Below are positions 1-6,289 of a DNA stretch of 7,612 bases, in pieces. The stretch spans positions 1-7,612 of the forward strand of contig CAIRSC010000062.1 in the NCBI GenBank assembly GCA_903881205.1. The letters run 5' to 3'. The notes beneath the pieces are model-generated. The model was not told the DNA's origin. It was given only the letters and a program-made list of their open reading frames with translations, and searched no databases. The position numbers and the translations under genes are program-made. This DNA is from an uncultured bacterium. GTDB taxonomy: Bacteria; Patescibacteriota; Minisyncoccia; Phycocordibacterales; UBA2100. The first letter of the stretch is position 1. Every line of letters starts with the position of its first letter.

Positions 1-878
1 CGCTGCGCAAGACGCTTCGACGGATCGGTCTTGTGACCAAGCATCACCGCTTCGATGTCCGACCATGAGAGCATGGTCAATTTAAGCAGATACTCCTCGA
101 CTGCTTCGTCTTCGCTGTTGAGCAAGAATTGGTACATCTCGAAGGGTGATGTCTTCTTGGCATCGAGCCAGATCGCACCACTTTCAGACTTGCCGAACTT
201 CTTACCGGTCGATTTGTTGATGATGAGCGGCCAGGTGAGCGCGTAAACGGTCTTCTCGGTCTTGCGGCGGATGAACTCTACCCCTGCGAGAATATTGCTC
301 CACTGGTCGGACCCGCCCACCTGCACGTCACAGCCGTACTCCTGATTGAGATGGAGGTAATCGTATCCCTGCAGGAGCGAGTAGCTGAATTCGGTAAATG
401 AGATCGGCGACTCCTTGTCGAGCCGGTCGCGCACGATATCTTTCTTGATCATCGAGTTCACGGTGAAGTGCTTGCCGATATCGCGAAGGAATTCGAGCAA
501 AGATAGTTTCGAAAGCCATTTCGCATTATTCGCTTCGATGAAGTCGTCGGACCCGAACACCTTGCGAATTTGCGCGGCTACGGCTTTGGAATTCTTCTCA
601 ATGGTCTCTTCGTCGAGCAGATTGCGCTCTTCGCTCTTTCCTCCCGGATCCCCGATCATCCCGGTGCCACCACCGGTGAGCAATATCACCTTGTGACCGT
701 CTTCGAGAAACCGGCGTAGCACCAAAAGCCCCATTAGATTGCCGATGTGAAGCGAATCCGCCGAGGGATCGATACCGAGGTATACGGTGCGCTTGGCGCC
801 ATCCGTGATCTCTTCAAGTGTCTCCGAAGACTGTTGATACGCGTATCCCCGCTCCCTCAATACTTCTGACAATTTCAT
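1..878 (-). CDS. tyrS: Tyrosyl-tRNA synthetase (C-terminus cut off by window edge)
   Basis: Class I aminoacyl-tRNA synthetase that activates tyrosine with ATP and charges tRNA-Tyr in the cytoplasm. I translated it directly on the minus strand: 292 complete codons are visible from the ATG at 878 and the frame is still open at base 1. The Rossmann catalytic domain carries the HIGH-type motif as HIGN at residues 44-47 within DPSADSLHIGN, the tyrosine-pocket residues of YSLLQGYD (Y166, Q170, D173), the GGSDQW segment, and the KMSKS-type loop as KFGKS at residues 227-231. These positions closely match bacterial TyrRS of about 420 residues, so roughly 130 residues (the anticodon-binding part and S4-like domain) lie outside the window. 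The start follows the conserved N-terminus. There is no Shine-Dalgarno sequence, and an extended -10 box lies 6 nt upstream of the ATG, so the mRNA may be leaderless. The gene follows the aldo/keto reductase by 26 nt. Family assignment is near certain. Confidence 0.97.
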   Translation of the reverse strand, partial: MKLSEVLRERGYAYQQSSETLEEITDGAKRTVYLGIDPSADSLHIGNLMGLLVLRRFLEDGHKVILLTGGGTGMIGDPGGKSEERNLLDEETIEKNSKAVAAQIRKVFGSDDFIEANNAKWLSKLSLLEFLRDIGKHFTVNSMIKKDIVRDRLDKESPISFTEFSYSLLQGYDYLHLNQEYGCDVQVGGSDQWSNILAGVEFIRRKTEKTVYALTWPLIINKSTGKKFGKSESGAIWLDAKKTSPFEMYQFLLNSEDEAVEEYLLKLTMLSWSDIEAVMLGHKTDPSKRLAQ

Positions 879-884
879 GCCAAA

Positions 885-893
885 AATATACCA
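885..893 (-). promoter_or_regulatory. Extended -10 promoter element for tyrS (candidate leaderless start)
   Basis: On the minus strand the sequence reads TGG-TATATT, then six bases (TTTGGC), then the tyrS ATG. TATATT matches five of six bases of the bacterial -10 consensus and is preceded by the TGn extension. The usual distance from a -10 box to the transcription start would place +1 on the A of the ATG at 878. No -35 match is visible at 17 nt (CAGGCC, inside the end of the upstream gene), as tolerated for extended -10 promoters. Promoter function is inferred from sequence only. Confidence 0.5.
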
Positions 894-904
894 TGGAATC
901 GGAC

Positions 905-1951
905 TTAGGCCTGCGGGTCTGGCATCAGCTTGTAGAGCTGTGCGATGTCCGCCATCACCTCAGCCGAAAGCACCATATCCGCCGACGCGATATCGCTCTT
1001 GAGCTGTTCGAGGGTGGTCGCTCCGATAATATTGGATGTGACGAACGGACGGTTGTTGACGAATGCGAGTGCCATTTGTACGGGATCAAGGTCGTGCTTC
1101 CGCGCAATCTCAACATATGCCTTGATCGCTGGCTGCAGGTGTTCGGCATTGTATCGCTCGCGATTGCGGTCGGTGAGAATGTGGCGCGCATTGGCCGGTC
1201 GCGCACCATCGAGATACTTGCCCGATAGCACTCCTCCTCCGAGCGGAGAGTATGGGAGCACCGCAATATTCTCTCGCACACAAATCTCAGAGAGGCCGAT
1301 TTCGAAGGTACGGTTGGTAAGCGAATACTGATTTTGAATAGAAACTACCCGAGGAAGGCCCTTCTCCCGAGCCAGGCGAAGATACTCCATTACTCCCCAT
1401 GGCGTCTCATTGGACACTCCGATAAATCGGACCTTGCCGCTCTTCACCACATCAGCGAGGCCTTCGAGCGTCTCTTCGATCGAAGCGGCGCCGTTCTCGA
1501 CGACCTTCTCAAAGTTACGTACGCCGAAGTAGTTGGAAATACGGTCTGGTACGTGCACCTGATAGAGATCGATGTAATCGACCTGCAATCGCTCAAGAGT
1601 GCCGTCAATCGCCTTCTTTATGTTGTCGCGCGTCAGGCCTCCGCTTGAATCGCGCGTACCCATAACGCTTGCCTGCGCGAGGCCGGATACCTTGCTCGCA
1701 ATGATCAGATCATTGCGCTTGCCGCTCTTTTTGAGCCAGTTGCCCACAAAGCGCTCGGTCGTGCCCTGCTTTATGCGCTCCGGTGGGATCGGATACACCT
1801 CGGCAGTATCAATGAAATTGATCCCGTTGGACGTCGCATAATCAAGCTGTTCATGCGCATCTGATTCCGCGACCTGCTGGCCGAAGTTCATCGTACCGAG
1901 GCAAATCTTCGAGACTTCCAGCCCCGTATTCGATAGCTTTCTGTATTCCAT
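905..1951 (-). CDS. tas: Aldo/keto reductase, Tas family
   Basis: NADPH-dependent aldo/keto reductase of 348 residues, predicted to be a cytosolic (alpha/beta)8 barrel. It aligns from end to end with my recollection of E. coli Tas (about 346 residues): shared segments include LEVS...LGTMNFG near the N-terminus, IIASKVSG, LYQVH, FIGVSNET and QMALAFV. The catalytic tetrad is complete: D48 and Y53 in FIDTAEVYP, K87 in ASKVSG and H133 in YQVHVPD. GVLSGKYL and the IIGATT segment near residue 310 fit the cofactor-binding C-terminal half. The physiological substrate is unknown. The E. coli gene is named for suppressing a tyrosine auxotrophy, and here the gene sits directly upstream of tyrS, which may be chance. 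It lies 26 nt after the NADAR gene, has no Shine-Dalgarno sequence, and has an extended -10 box 8 nt before its ATG. Family is secure, the symbol is by homology, and the substrate is open. Confidence 0.95.
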   Translation of the reverse strand: MEYRKLSNTGLEVSKICLGTMNFGQQVAESDAHEQLDYATSNGINFIDTAEVYPIPPERIKQGTTERFVGNWLKKSGKRNDLIIASKVSGLAQASVMGTRDSSGGLTRDNIKKAIDGTLERLQVDYIDLYQVHVPDRISNYFGVRNFEKVVENGAASIEETLEGLADVVKSGKVRFIGVSNETPWGVMEYLRLAREKGLPRVVSIQNQYSLTNRTFEIGLSEICVRENIAVLPYSPLGGGVLSGKYLDGARPANARHILTDRNRERYNAEHLQPAIKAYVEIARKHDLDPVQMALAFVNNRPFVTSNIIGATTLEQLKSDIASADMVLSAEVMADIAQLYKLMPDPQA

Positions 1952-1959
1952 AGTCGGGC

Positions 1960-1968
1960 ATTATAACA
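1960..1968 (-). promoter_or_regulatory. Extended -10 promoter element for the Tas-like gene
   Basis: The minus strand reads TGT-TATAAT: a perfect -10 hexamer with the TGn extension, eight bases upstream of the aldo/keto reductase ATG. A start 6-8 nt downstream of the hexamer would leave a leader of 0-2 nt. There is no recognisable -35 box at 17 nt (TCAGCG, inside the end of the NADAR gene) and no Shine-Dalgarno sequence in the eight bases before the ATG, which supports leaderless translation. It implies transcription independent of the upstream msrA-phosphatase-NADAR group, although read-through remains possible. Confidence 0.6.
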
Positions 1969-1977
1969 AATGACTCT

Positions 1978-2424
1978 TTATGCGCTGAGCTCCTCGCGGA
2001 TATCCATCCACATCCGCCCCATATGATCCAGTCCTTCACCACTCTCTCCGTCGTCCCAAAACCCATCTCCGGGAGGATAGGTCGTTATATGCTTCACAAT
2101 CTGTTTTCCAGCTGAGTCTATCAATGCTTTTTGCACTTCTACATGTTGCATGGCCTTTGCCCGCATGAGTTCCTTCATGACCCTGAGCTTATAGCTCTCG
2201 TCTTTGAATTCGGGTATCTGCAGATGCTTATATTTCGTCGACGTCTCCCATGCTTTGACCGGACTTCGTTGTGCTCTGATCTCTTCGCGGATCGCTTCGT
2301 CCGTATAGCGCGAGCACTGATACGCGTGCTCGACCGTCGGATACACGACTCCATCTATCTCGACGGCGTGCGCAGTGTATGGCGAGAAATATATAGCAAA
2401 GATCTCAAGCGGTACCTTTTCCAT
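1978..2424 (-). CDS. NADAR-domain protein (YbiA/DUF1768-like N-glycosidase)
   Basis: 148-residue single-domain protein of the NADAR family. Members cleave N-glycosidic bonds: YbiA-type enzymes act on early riboflavin-pathway intermediates, and others remove ADP-ribose from guanine in nucleic acid. Visible family marks are FSPY at 13-16, the DG..YPTVEHAYQ segment at 24-36 with the conserved E32-H33 pair, and the C-terminal GFWDDGESGEGLDHMGRMWM region (121-140) followed by DIREEL. That region corresponds to the family's usual WG.G.DG.G.N.LG..LM..R motif. Here the usual Asn is Asp133, WG is WD, and the acidic residue normally found just before this stretch is not obvious, so this is a divergent branch. 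The start is 6 nt after the phosphatase stop with no Shine-Dalgarno sequence, suggesting coupled translation. Which substrate it uses cannot be read from sequence. Family assignment is strong, reaction moderate. Confidence 0.88.
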   Translation of the reverse strand: MEKVPLEIFAIYFSPYTAHAVEIDGVVYPTVEHAYQCSRYTDEAIREEIRAQRSPVKAWETSTKYKHLQIPEFKDESYKLRVMKELMRAKAMQHVEVQKALIDSAGKQIVKHITTYPPGDGFWDDGESGEGLDHMGRMWMDIREELSA

Positions 2425-2430
2425 ATGATA

Positions 2431-3108
2431 TTACCGGGAATCGGTCTTCCCCCGCTCGCATTCTCCCAAGTGTGCATGGTCATTATAGGTCCACAATTTC
2501 CACGAGGTACCAAAATAGGTACTGTTGTATTTTATAACTGATATACCCGTGTTCTCCGTATTGGCACGGGACTGAAAGGCCTTGAAATTGGCGGGAGTGA
2601 GCGAATCTCCCAACATTACCCTGATCATGATAGTCCGCAGGAAGTAGCCATGAGTAACGACCATGAGTTTCTCTTCAGGGCAATTGTGTAAATATTCGAG
2701 GACTGCATCGGCTCGTGCAATAAGGTCGGTGTAATTTTCCCCGTCTCCCGCCCGCACATCCGGATCACTTTGGCTCACTCGCCACTGCTTCCAGAGGACG
2801 TCTGCCTCGGGGTCGGTATATGGCTTACCCTCAAGGCCGGTGGGTTTGATGGCCTCCACCAATGTGTCCAGGTATTCGATCGTATGACCCGTAGCTTTTG
2901 AGATCAATTCGGCAGTCTCTTTTGTGCGCGGCAACGGACTGCTGATGAGCGCATCGAAGGGGATATTCGCAGCTCGCTGAGCTATTATCTGCGCCTGTCG
3001 CTTACCCTCTTCGGTCAACGGCGAATCGGCCGATTGAAATATCGGCGCGATGTTATCCTCGCTCTGCCCGTGCCGCACGAAATAGACAATTTTCTCGGCA
3101 TCTTTCAT
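2431..3108 (-). CDS. Histidine phosphatase family protein (phosphoglycerate mutase-like)
   Basis: 225-residue member of the histidine phosphatase superfamily (branch 1), which transfers phosphate through a phospho-histidine. The catalytic set is complete: the RHG motif at R12-H13-G14 in VYFVRHGQSEDN, R61 in SSPLPRTKET, E85 in LVEAIKPTG, and the second histidine H153 in VVTHGYFLR. There is no signal peptide or membrane segment, so it should be cytosolic. It is too divergent and short to be called a glycolytic phosphoglycerate mutase, and the ELE/IK-type middle section fits a small-molecule phosphatase (CobC/PhoE/GpmB-like). The substrate is unknown. It starts 5 nt after the msrA stop and ends 6 nt before the NADAR start, so the three are very probably co-transcribed. 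There is no Shine-Dalgarno sequence. A role in sanitising phosphorylated damaged metabolites is suggested only by context. Confidence 0.92.
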   Translation of the reverse strand: MKDAEKIVYFVRHGQSEDNIAPIFQSADSPLTEEGKRQAQIIAQRAANIPFDALISSPLPRTKETAELISKATGHTIEYLDTLVEAIKPTGLEGKPYTDPEADVLWKQWRVSQSDPDVRAGDGENYTDLIARADAVLEYLHNCPEEKLMVVTHGYFLRTIMIRVMLGDSLTPANFKAFQSRANTENTGISVIKYNSTYFGTSWKLWTYNDHAHLGECERGKTDSR

Positions 3109-3113
3109 ACAAA

Positions 3114-3653
3114 TTACTGTTGTACCAATTCGGCAAAACGTTTCTTCACTTTTTCAATCTTCGGCTCGATCACGATCTGACAGTACGGTGCCGATGTATT
3201 CTGCGCATAATAGTCCTGGTGATACGACTCCGCGGGATAGAACGTACCGAGCGGAAGTATTTGAGTCACCACGCGTGTTCCATCGGTGAGACTGTCCTGA
3301 ATATCTTTAGCGATTCGCTCCGCTACGAGCTTCTCTTCATCATTCGAATAGAAAATGACCGAGCGATATTGTTCGCCGACGTCGGCACCCTGCCTATTGG
3401 GAGTGGTCGGATCGTGCGAGCCGAAGAAGACGGTAAACAGGTCTTCGAGTGTGATGATCTCCGGATCATAGGTGACGCGAATCACTTCGGCATGACCGGT
3501 GTTCCCTTCGGATACCCGCTCGTATGTCGGCCGCTCTACGGTGCCGCCTGCGTATCCGGGCTCTACCCGCGATACTCCTTTGAGCATCTTAAAGATGGCT
3601 TCCGTGCACCAAAAGCATCCACCGCCAAATACCGCTGTTCGAGTCTCTTGCAT
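3114..3653 (-). CDS. msrA: Peptide-methionine (S)-S-oxide reductase MsrA
   Basis: Reduces the S-epimer of methionine sulfoxide in proteins or as free amino acid, with thioredoxin-type recycling. From the ATG at 3653 it is 179 residues, a normal MsrA length. The catalytic GGGCFWC motif is at 10-16 with C13 as the nucleophile. GYAGG (33-37), GHAE with E56, the DVGEQYRS segment (91-98) and AESYHQDYY (141-149) complete the active site. C158 in APYCQIVIEPKI is the likely resolving cysteine (C16 is the other candidate). I chose this ATG because GGGCFWC normally lies about ten residues from the start. The frame is open upstream to a GTG at 3713, preceded by AAGGGGG, which would add 20 residues that look neither like a signal peptide nor like MsrA. 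It is first gene of the minus-strand block, divergent from the exporter operon. No MsrB partner is visible in the window. Confidence 0.96.
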   Translation of the reverse strand: MQETRTAVFGGGCFWCTEAIFKMLKGVSRVEPGYAGGTVERPTYERVSEGNTGHAEVIRVTYDPEIITLEDLFTVFFGSHDPTTPNRQGADVGEQYRSVIFYSNDEEKLVAERIAKDIQDSLTDGTRVVTQILPLGTFYPAESYHQDYYAQNTSAPYCQIVIEPKIEKVKKRFAELVQQ

Positions 3654-3659
3654 GTACAG

Positions 3660-3670
3660 AGTATACCTCC
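3660..3670 (-). promoter_or_regulatory. GGAGG-TATACT upstream of msrA (ribosome site or -10 box)
   Basis: The minus strand reads GGAGG (3666-3670), TATACT (3660-3665), six bases, then the msrA ATG at 3653. Two readings compete. GGAGG is the only good Shine-Dalgarno match in the window, but 12 nt from the ATG is long. TATACT is a five-of-six -10 box at exactly the spacing that would start the transcript on the ATG, mirroring tyrS. If the second reading holds, GGAGG would not be in the mRNA. A further -10-like TATTAT at 3683-3688 could instead give a leader of about 23 nt that includes GGAGG. Confidence 0.45.
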
Positions 3671-3692
3671 GGAATCCGTGAAATAATACACC

Positions 3693-3706
3693 GTACAGCT
3701 CTGTAC
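3693..3706. repeat. Perfect inverted repeat in the divergent spacer (candidate operator)
   Basis: GTACAG-CT-CTGTAC has perfect 6-base arms around a 2-base centre, in the 92-nt region between msrA and the exporter operon. The half-site CTCTGTAC appears again in opposite orientation as GTACAGAG at 3654-3661, directly next to the msrA ATG. The palindrome falls in the spacer upstream of the TATTAT -10-like sequence (3683-3688, minus strand). This layout suits binding of a dimeric regulator, though neither the regulator nor the effect is known. The arms are too short and not followed by T-runs, so it is not a terminator. Confidence 0.4.
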
Positions 3707-3745
3707 TAACCACATAACGCCCCCTTATTCCTATTACACATAATT

Positions 3746-5575
3746 ATGCCAGCACGAATCTCAAGCTCGGTAGCGCCGCTGAAGAAATACATTGTCGCTC
3801 ATAAAGTAATGAGTGGGTTCCTCACCGTCGTCGTCATCGGCGTCGGCTATTTCGGCTACAAGTATTTCAACCCGGTCGTTGCGCAAACGAGCTATGTGCT
3901 GAGCAATGTTGCAACCGGCACCATCGTCGCGGTCGTTTCAGGATCGGGGCAAGTATCCGCATCGGATCAGGTTGATATCAAACCGAAGGCTTCGGGAGAG
4001 ATTACATCGATACTCGTCAAAGAGGGTCAGGTAGTGAGCAGCGGCCAGGTAGTGGCATATATAGACGCTACCGACGCACAAAAGGCTGTCCGCAATGCAC
4101 AAACGGATCTGCAGACGGCGCAGCTCAACCTGCAAAAGTTGCAAGCGCCCGCGGATACACTGACGCTCACACAAGCACAGAATAATCTTGCCAGTGCAAA
4201 AGATAGTGTGACCAACGCACAGGACGCGCTTCCCAATGCCTACGACGCGGCCTATACACAGATCGATTCCACATTTCTGGACCTACCGAATATTGTGACC
4301 GGTATCAATACGATTGTCCTCGGCACAGATCGCGCACTTGGCGGATCGGGCCAGTGGAATATCGACTATTACGCCAACGCCATCAATACGAATACTAATT
4401 CCCTTAATGCTAGTACCGCCCGCCAGCAGGTCGTCGATAGCTACAACATCGCCAAGGCGGCATACGATAAAGCACTGGTCAATTACCAAAGCGCCAACAG
4501 GAACGAGAGCCAGGCATCGATCGACGCATTGCTCGCACAGACCGATCACGTGATATCACTCACATCGACCGCAGCGAAGAACGCCAGTAATTTCATTCAG
4601 CTCTATAAGGATACATTGACCGCAAAAAATCTTACTACCGCTCCCTTGGCTGATACGCACATCTCTACACTCGGTGGCTATATTTCAAAGACGAATTCGG
4701 AGCAGTCTTCGATCGAGTCGGCACAAAATTCAGTCAAGAATGCCGCTCAATCGATCGACAGTGCACAGCGATCGCTTGCCGAGTCGCAAGCCTCGTATGA
4801 CAAAACGCTCGGCGGTCCCGACTCACTCGACCTGCGTTCGGCACAGATATCAGTACAGCAAAAGCAGGATGCGCTCACTGATGCCCAAAATACACTTGCC
4901 GACTACTCCATCCGCGCACCCTTTGCGGGCACGATTGCAAAGCTCAATCTCAATAAGGGCGACACCGTATCATCAGGCACGACAGCCGCTACCATCATTA
5001 CCAAGCAAGACATCGCGCAGCTCTCGCTCAACGAGATAGACGCAACCAAGGTGAAAGCTGGACAAAAGGCAACGCTTACCTTCGATGCGATCGATGGGCT
5101 CTCGATCACCGGCGAAGTAGCGTCGATCGATTCGATCGGAACCGTTACACAGGGGGTGGTCTCATATGAAGTGAAGATAGCCTTTGACACGCAAGACGCG
5201 CGCATCAAGCCCGGCATGACGGTCAATGCGGATATCCAGACCGATGTACGGCAGAACGTACTCGTCGTACCATCCAGCGCCGTTAAGACCAGCAACGGAT
5301 CGAGCTCTGTGCTGATGTTCGATCCCCCGCTCTCCAATACAGGAGCCGGCACCACGGGTGTCACAACGACGCAGACACCCACAAGCCAGCCGGTGACGGT
5401 GGGCATCACCGACGGCACGAATACTGAGATCACATCCGGTCTTCTTTCCGGAGATCAAATCGTCGCGCGGACGACGACGACCAGTACGACTGCCACTCCT
5501 GCCGCCGCATCCACGATACGCACAGGAGGTGCCGCGCGTGGAGGTGCCGGCACTGTCGGCGGAATACGCCTCTAA
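3746..5575 (+). CDS. HlyD/MacA-like membrane-fusion adaptor of an ABC exporter
   Basis: 609-residue adaptor protein (YknX/MacA type) that should sit on the outer face of the cytoplasmic membrane and couple to the ABC permease encoded downstream. Order of parts: short basic N-terminus, membrane anchor about 22-40, first lipoyl half-motif about 76-108 (GEITSILVKEGQVVSSG), Gln/Ala-rich helices about 110-165, a large helical insert about 165-350, returning helix 360-387, second lipoyl half 388-419 (IRAPFAGTIAKLNLNKGD), beta-barrel about 420-500, and a membrane-proximal domain about 503-575. The last domain is interrupted by a Thr/Ser/Pro-rich loop (about 527-548). The tail 576-609 is Thr/Ala- then Gly-rich. 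It is much longer than E. coli MacA (about 370). The start at the ATG fits the anchor position. There is no Shine-Dalgarno sequence; a weak TATTAC 8 nt before the ATG is the only -10-like sequence. Cargo is unknown. A macA/yknX-type role is confident by family and neighbours. Confidence 0.92.
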   Translation: MPARISSSVAPLKKYIVAHKVMSGFLTVVVIGVGYFGYKYFNPVVAQTSYVLSNVATGTIVAVVSGSGQVSASDQVDIKPKASGEITSILVKEGQVVSSGQVVAYIDATDAQKAVRNAQTDLQTAQLNLQKLQAPADTLTLTQAQNNLASAKDSVTNAQDALPNAYDAAYTQIDSTFLDLPNIVTGINTIVLGTDRALGGSGQWNIDYYANAINTNTNSLNASTARQQVVDSYNIAKAAYDKALVNYQSANRNESQASIDALLAQTDHVISLTSTAAKNASNFIQLYKDTLTAKNLTTAPLADTHISTLGGYISKTNSEQSSIESAQNSVKNAAQSIDSAQRSLAESQASYDKTLGGPDSLDLRSAQISVQQKQDALTDAQNTLADYSIRAPFAGTIAKLNLNKGDTVSSGTTAATIITKQDIAQLSLNEIDATKVKAGQKATLTFDAIDGLSITGEVASIDSIGTVTQGVVSYEVKIAFDTQDARIKPGMTVNADIQTDVRQNVLVVPSSAVKTSNGSSSVLMFDPPLSNTGAGTTGVTTTQTPTSQPVTVGITDGTNTEITSGLLSGDQIVARTTTTSTTATPAAASTIRTGGAARGGAGTVGGIRL

Positions 5576-5577
5576 TC

Positions 5578-6288
5578 ATGATTGAGGTTAAGAACATAAC
5601 GAAGACATACGGTTCCGGCGACACTGCTTTCCAGGCGCTCAAGGGAATATCATTTGATATCGCGGACGGCGAATTCATCGCCATCATGGGCCCGTCGGGA
5701 TCGGGCAAGTCCACACTCATGCATATCCTCGGATGTCTCGATACACCGACGTCGGGGACCTATAAGCTCGACGGCAAGGACGTCTCTAAAATGGATGATG
5801 AAGAGCTTGCGGATATTAGAAAAAGTAAGATTGGATTCGTATTCCAGGCGTTCAATCTCCTGCCGCGCACCACGGTACTACGCAACGTAATGCTTCCGCT
5901 GATATACGCAGGGGTCGGCGAAGCGGAGCGCGAGGAACGCGCGGCGCGATCGCTCACAGCTGCGGGCATGACGGAAACGCATTTTTTGCATAAGAGCAAC
6001 GAACTTTCCGGCGGCCAGATCCAGCGCGTTGCGATCGCCCGCGCTCTGGTCAACGACCCCTCGCTCATCCTCGCCGACGAACCAACCGGTAATTTAGACA
6101 CCAAGACGGGTGAGATCGTACTTGGGACCTTTCAAAAACTCAACGAGGAGCATGGCCGCACAATCGTGCTCATCACGCACGAGCCTGATGTAGCCGAACA
6201 CGCACAGCGCATCATTCATATTCGCGACGGTGAAATACTTTCCGACAAAAAGCACGTGCAGCGTAAAGCGCGCCAACACATTCAATAA
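5578..6288 (+). CDS. ABC transporter ATP-binding protein (MacB N-terminal/YknY/LolD type)
   Basis: 236-residue nucleotide-binding subunit that powers the exporter from the cytoplasmic side. All ABC motifs are present: Walker A GPSGSGKST at 38-46, Q-loop Q90 in FVFQAFNLLP, signature LSGGQ at 143-147, Walker B LILADEPT at 163-170, D-loop GNLD at 171-174, and switch histidine H201 in LITHEPDVA. FNLLP and THEPDVA are characteristic of the MacB/LolD/FtsE branch, whose permeases have large extracytoplasmic domains. The domain ends near residue 220 and is followed by a basic tail. In E. coli MacB this domain is fused to the permease; here it is a separate gene, as in Bacillus YknXYZ. It starts 2 nt after the adaptor stop, with no clear Shine-Dalgarno sequence, and the permease begins 1 nt after its own stop. 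This is strong evidence for one co-translated complex. Confidence 0.96.
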   Translation: MIEVKNITKTYGSGDTAFQALKGISFDIADGEFIAIMGPSGSGKSTLMHILGCLDTPTSGTYKLDGKDVSKMDDEELADIRKSKIGFVFQAFNLLPRTTVLRNVMLPLIYAGVGEAEREERAARSLTAAGMTETHFLHKSNELSGGQIQRVAIARALVNDPSLILADEPTGNLDTKTGEIVLGTFQKLNEEHGRTIVLITHEPDVAEHAQRIIHIRDGEILSDKKHVQRKARQHIQ

Positions 6289-6289
6289 T

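Noticed and set aside
415..1228. Two plus-strand open frames opposite tyrS and the Tas-like gene
   Set aside because: Both lie antisense to genes with intact catalytic motifs and show no coding features of their own.
3116..3124. AACAGTAAT-like sequence before the phosphatase start as a promoter
   Set aside because: Poor match to -10 and inside the end of msrA; a 5-nt gap favours co-transcription.
3120..3686. 188-codon open frame on the plus strand opposite msrA
   Set aside because: It mirrors msrA codon for codon, has no recognisable domain, and the minus-strand frame encodes a complete MsrA active site.
4903..5433. 176-codon open frame on the minus strand inside the adaptor gene
   Set aside because: A shadow of the low-stop, Thr/Ala-rich adaptor frame; composition is biased and no family is recognisable.
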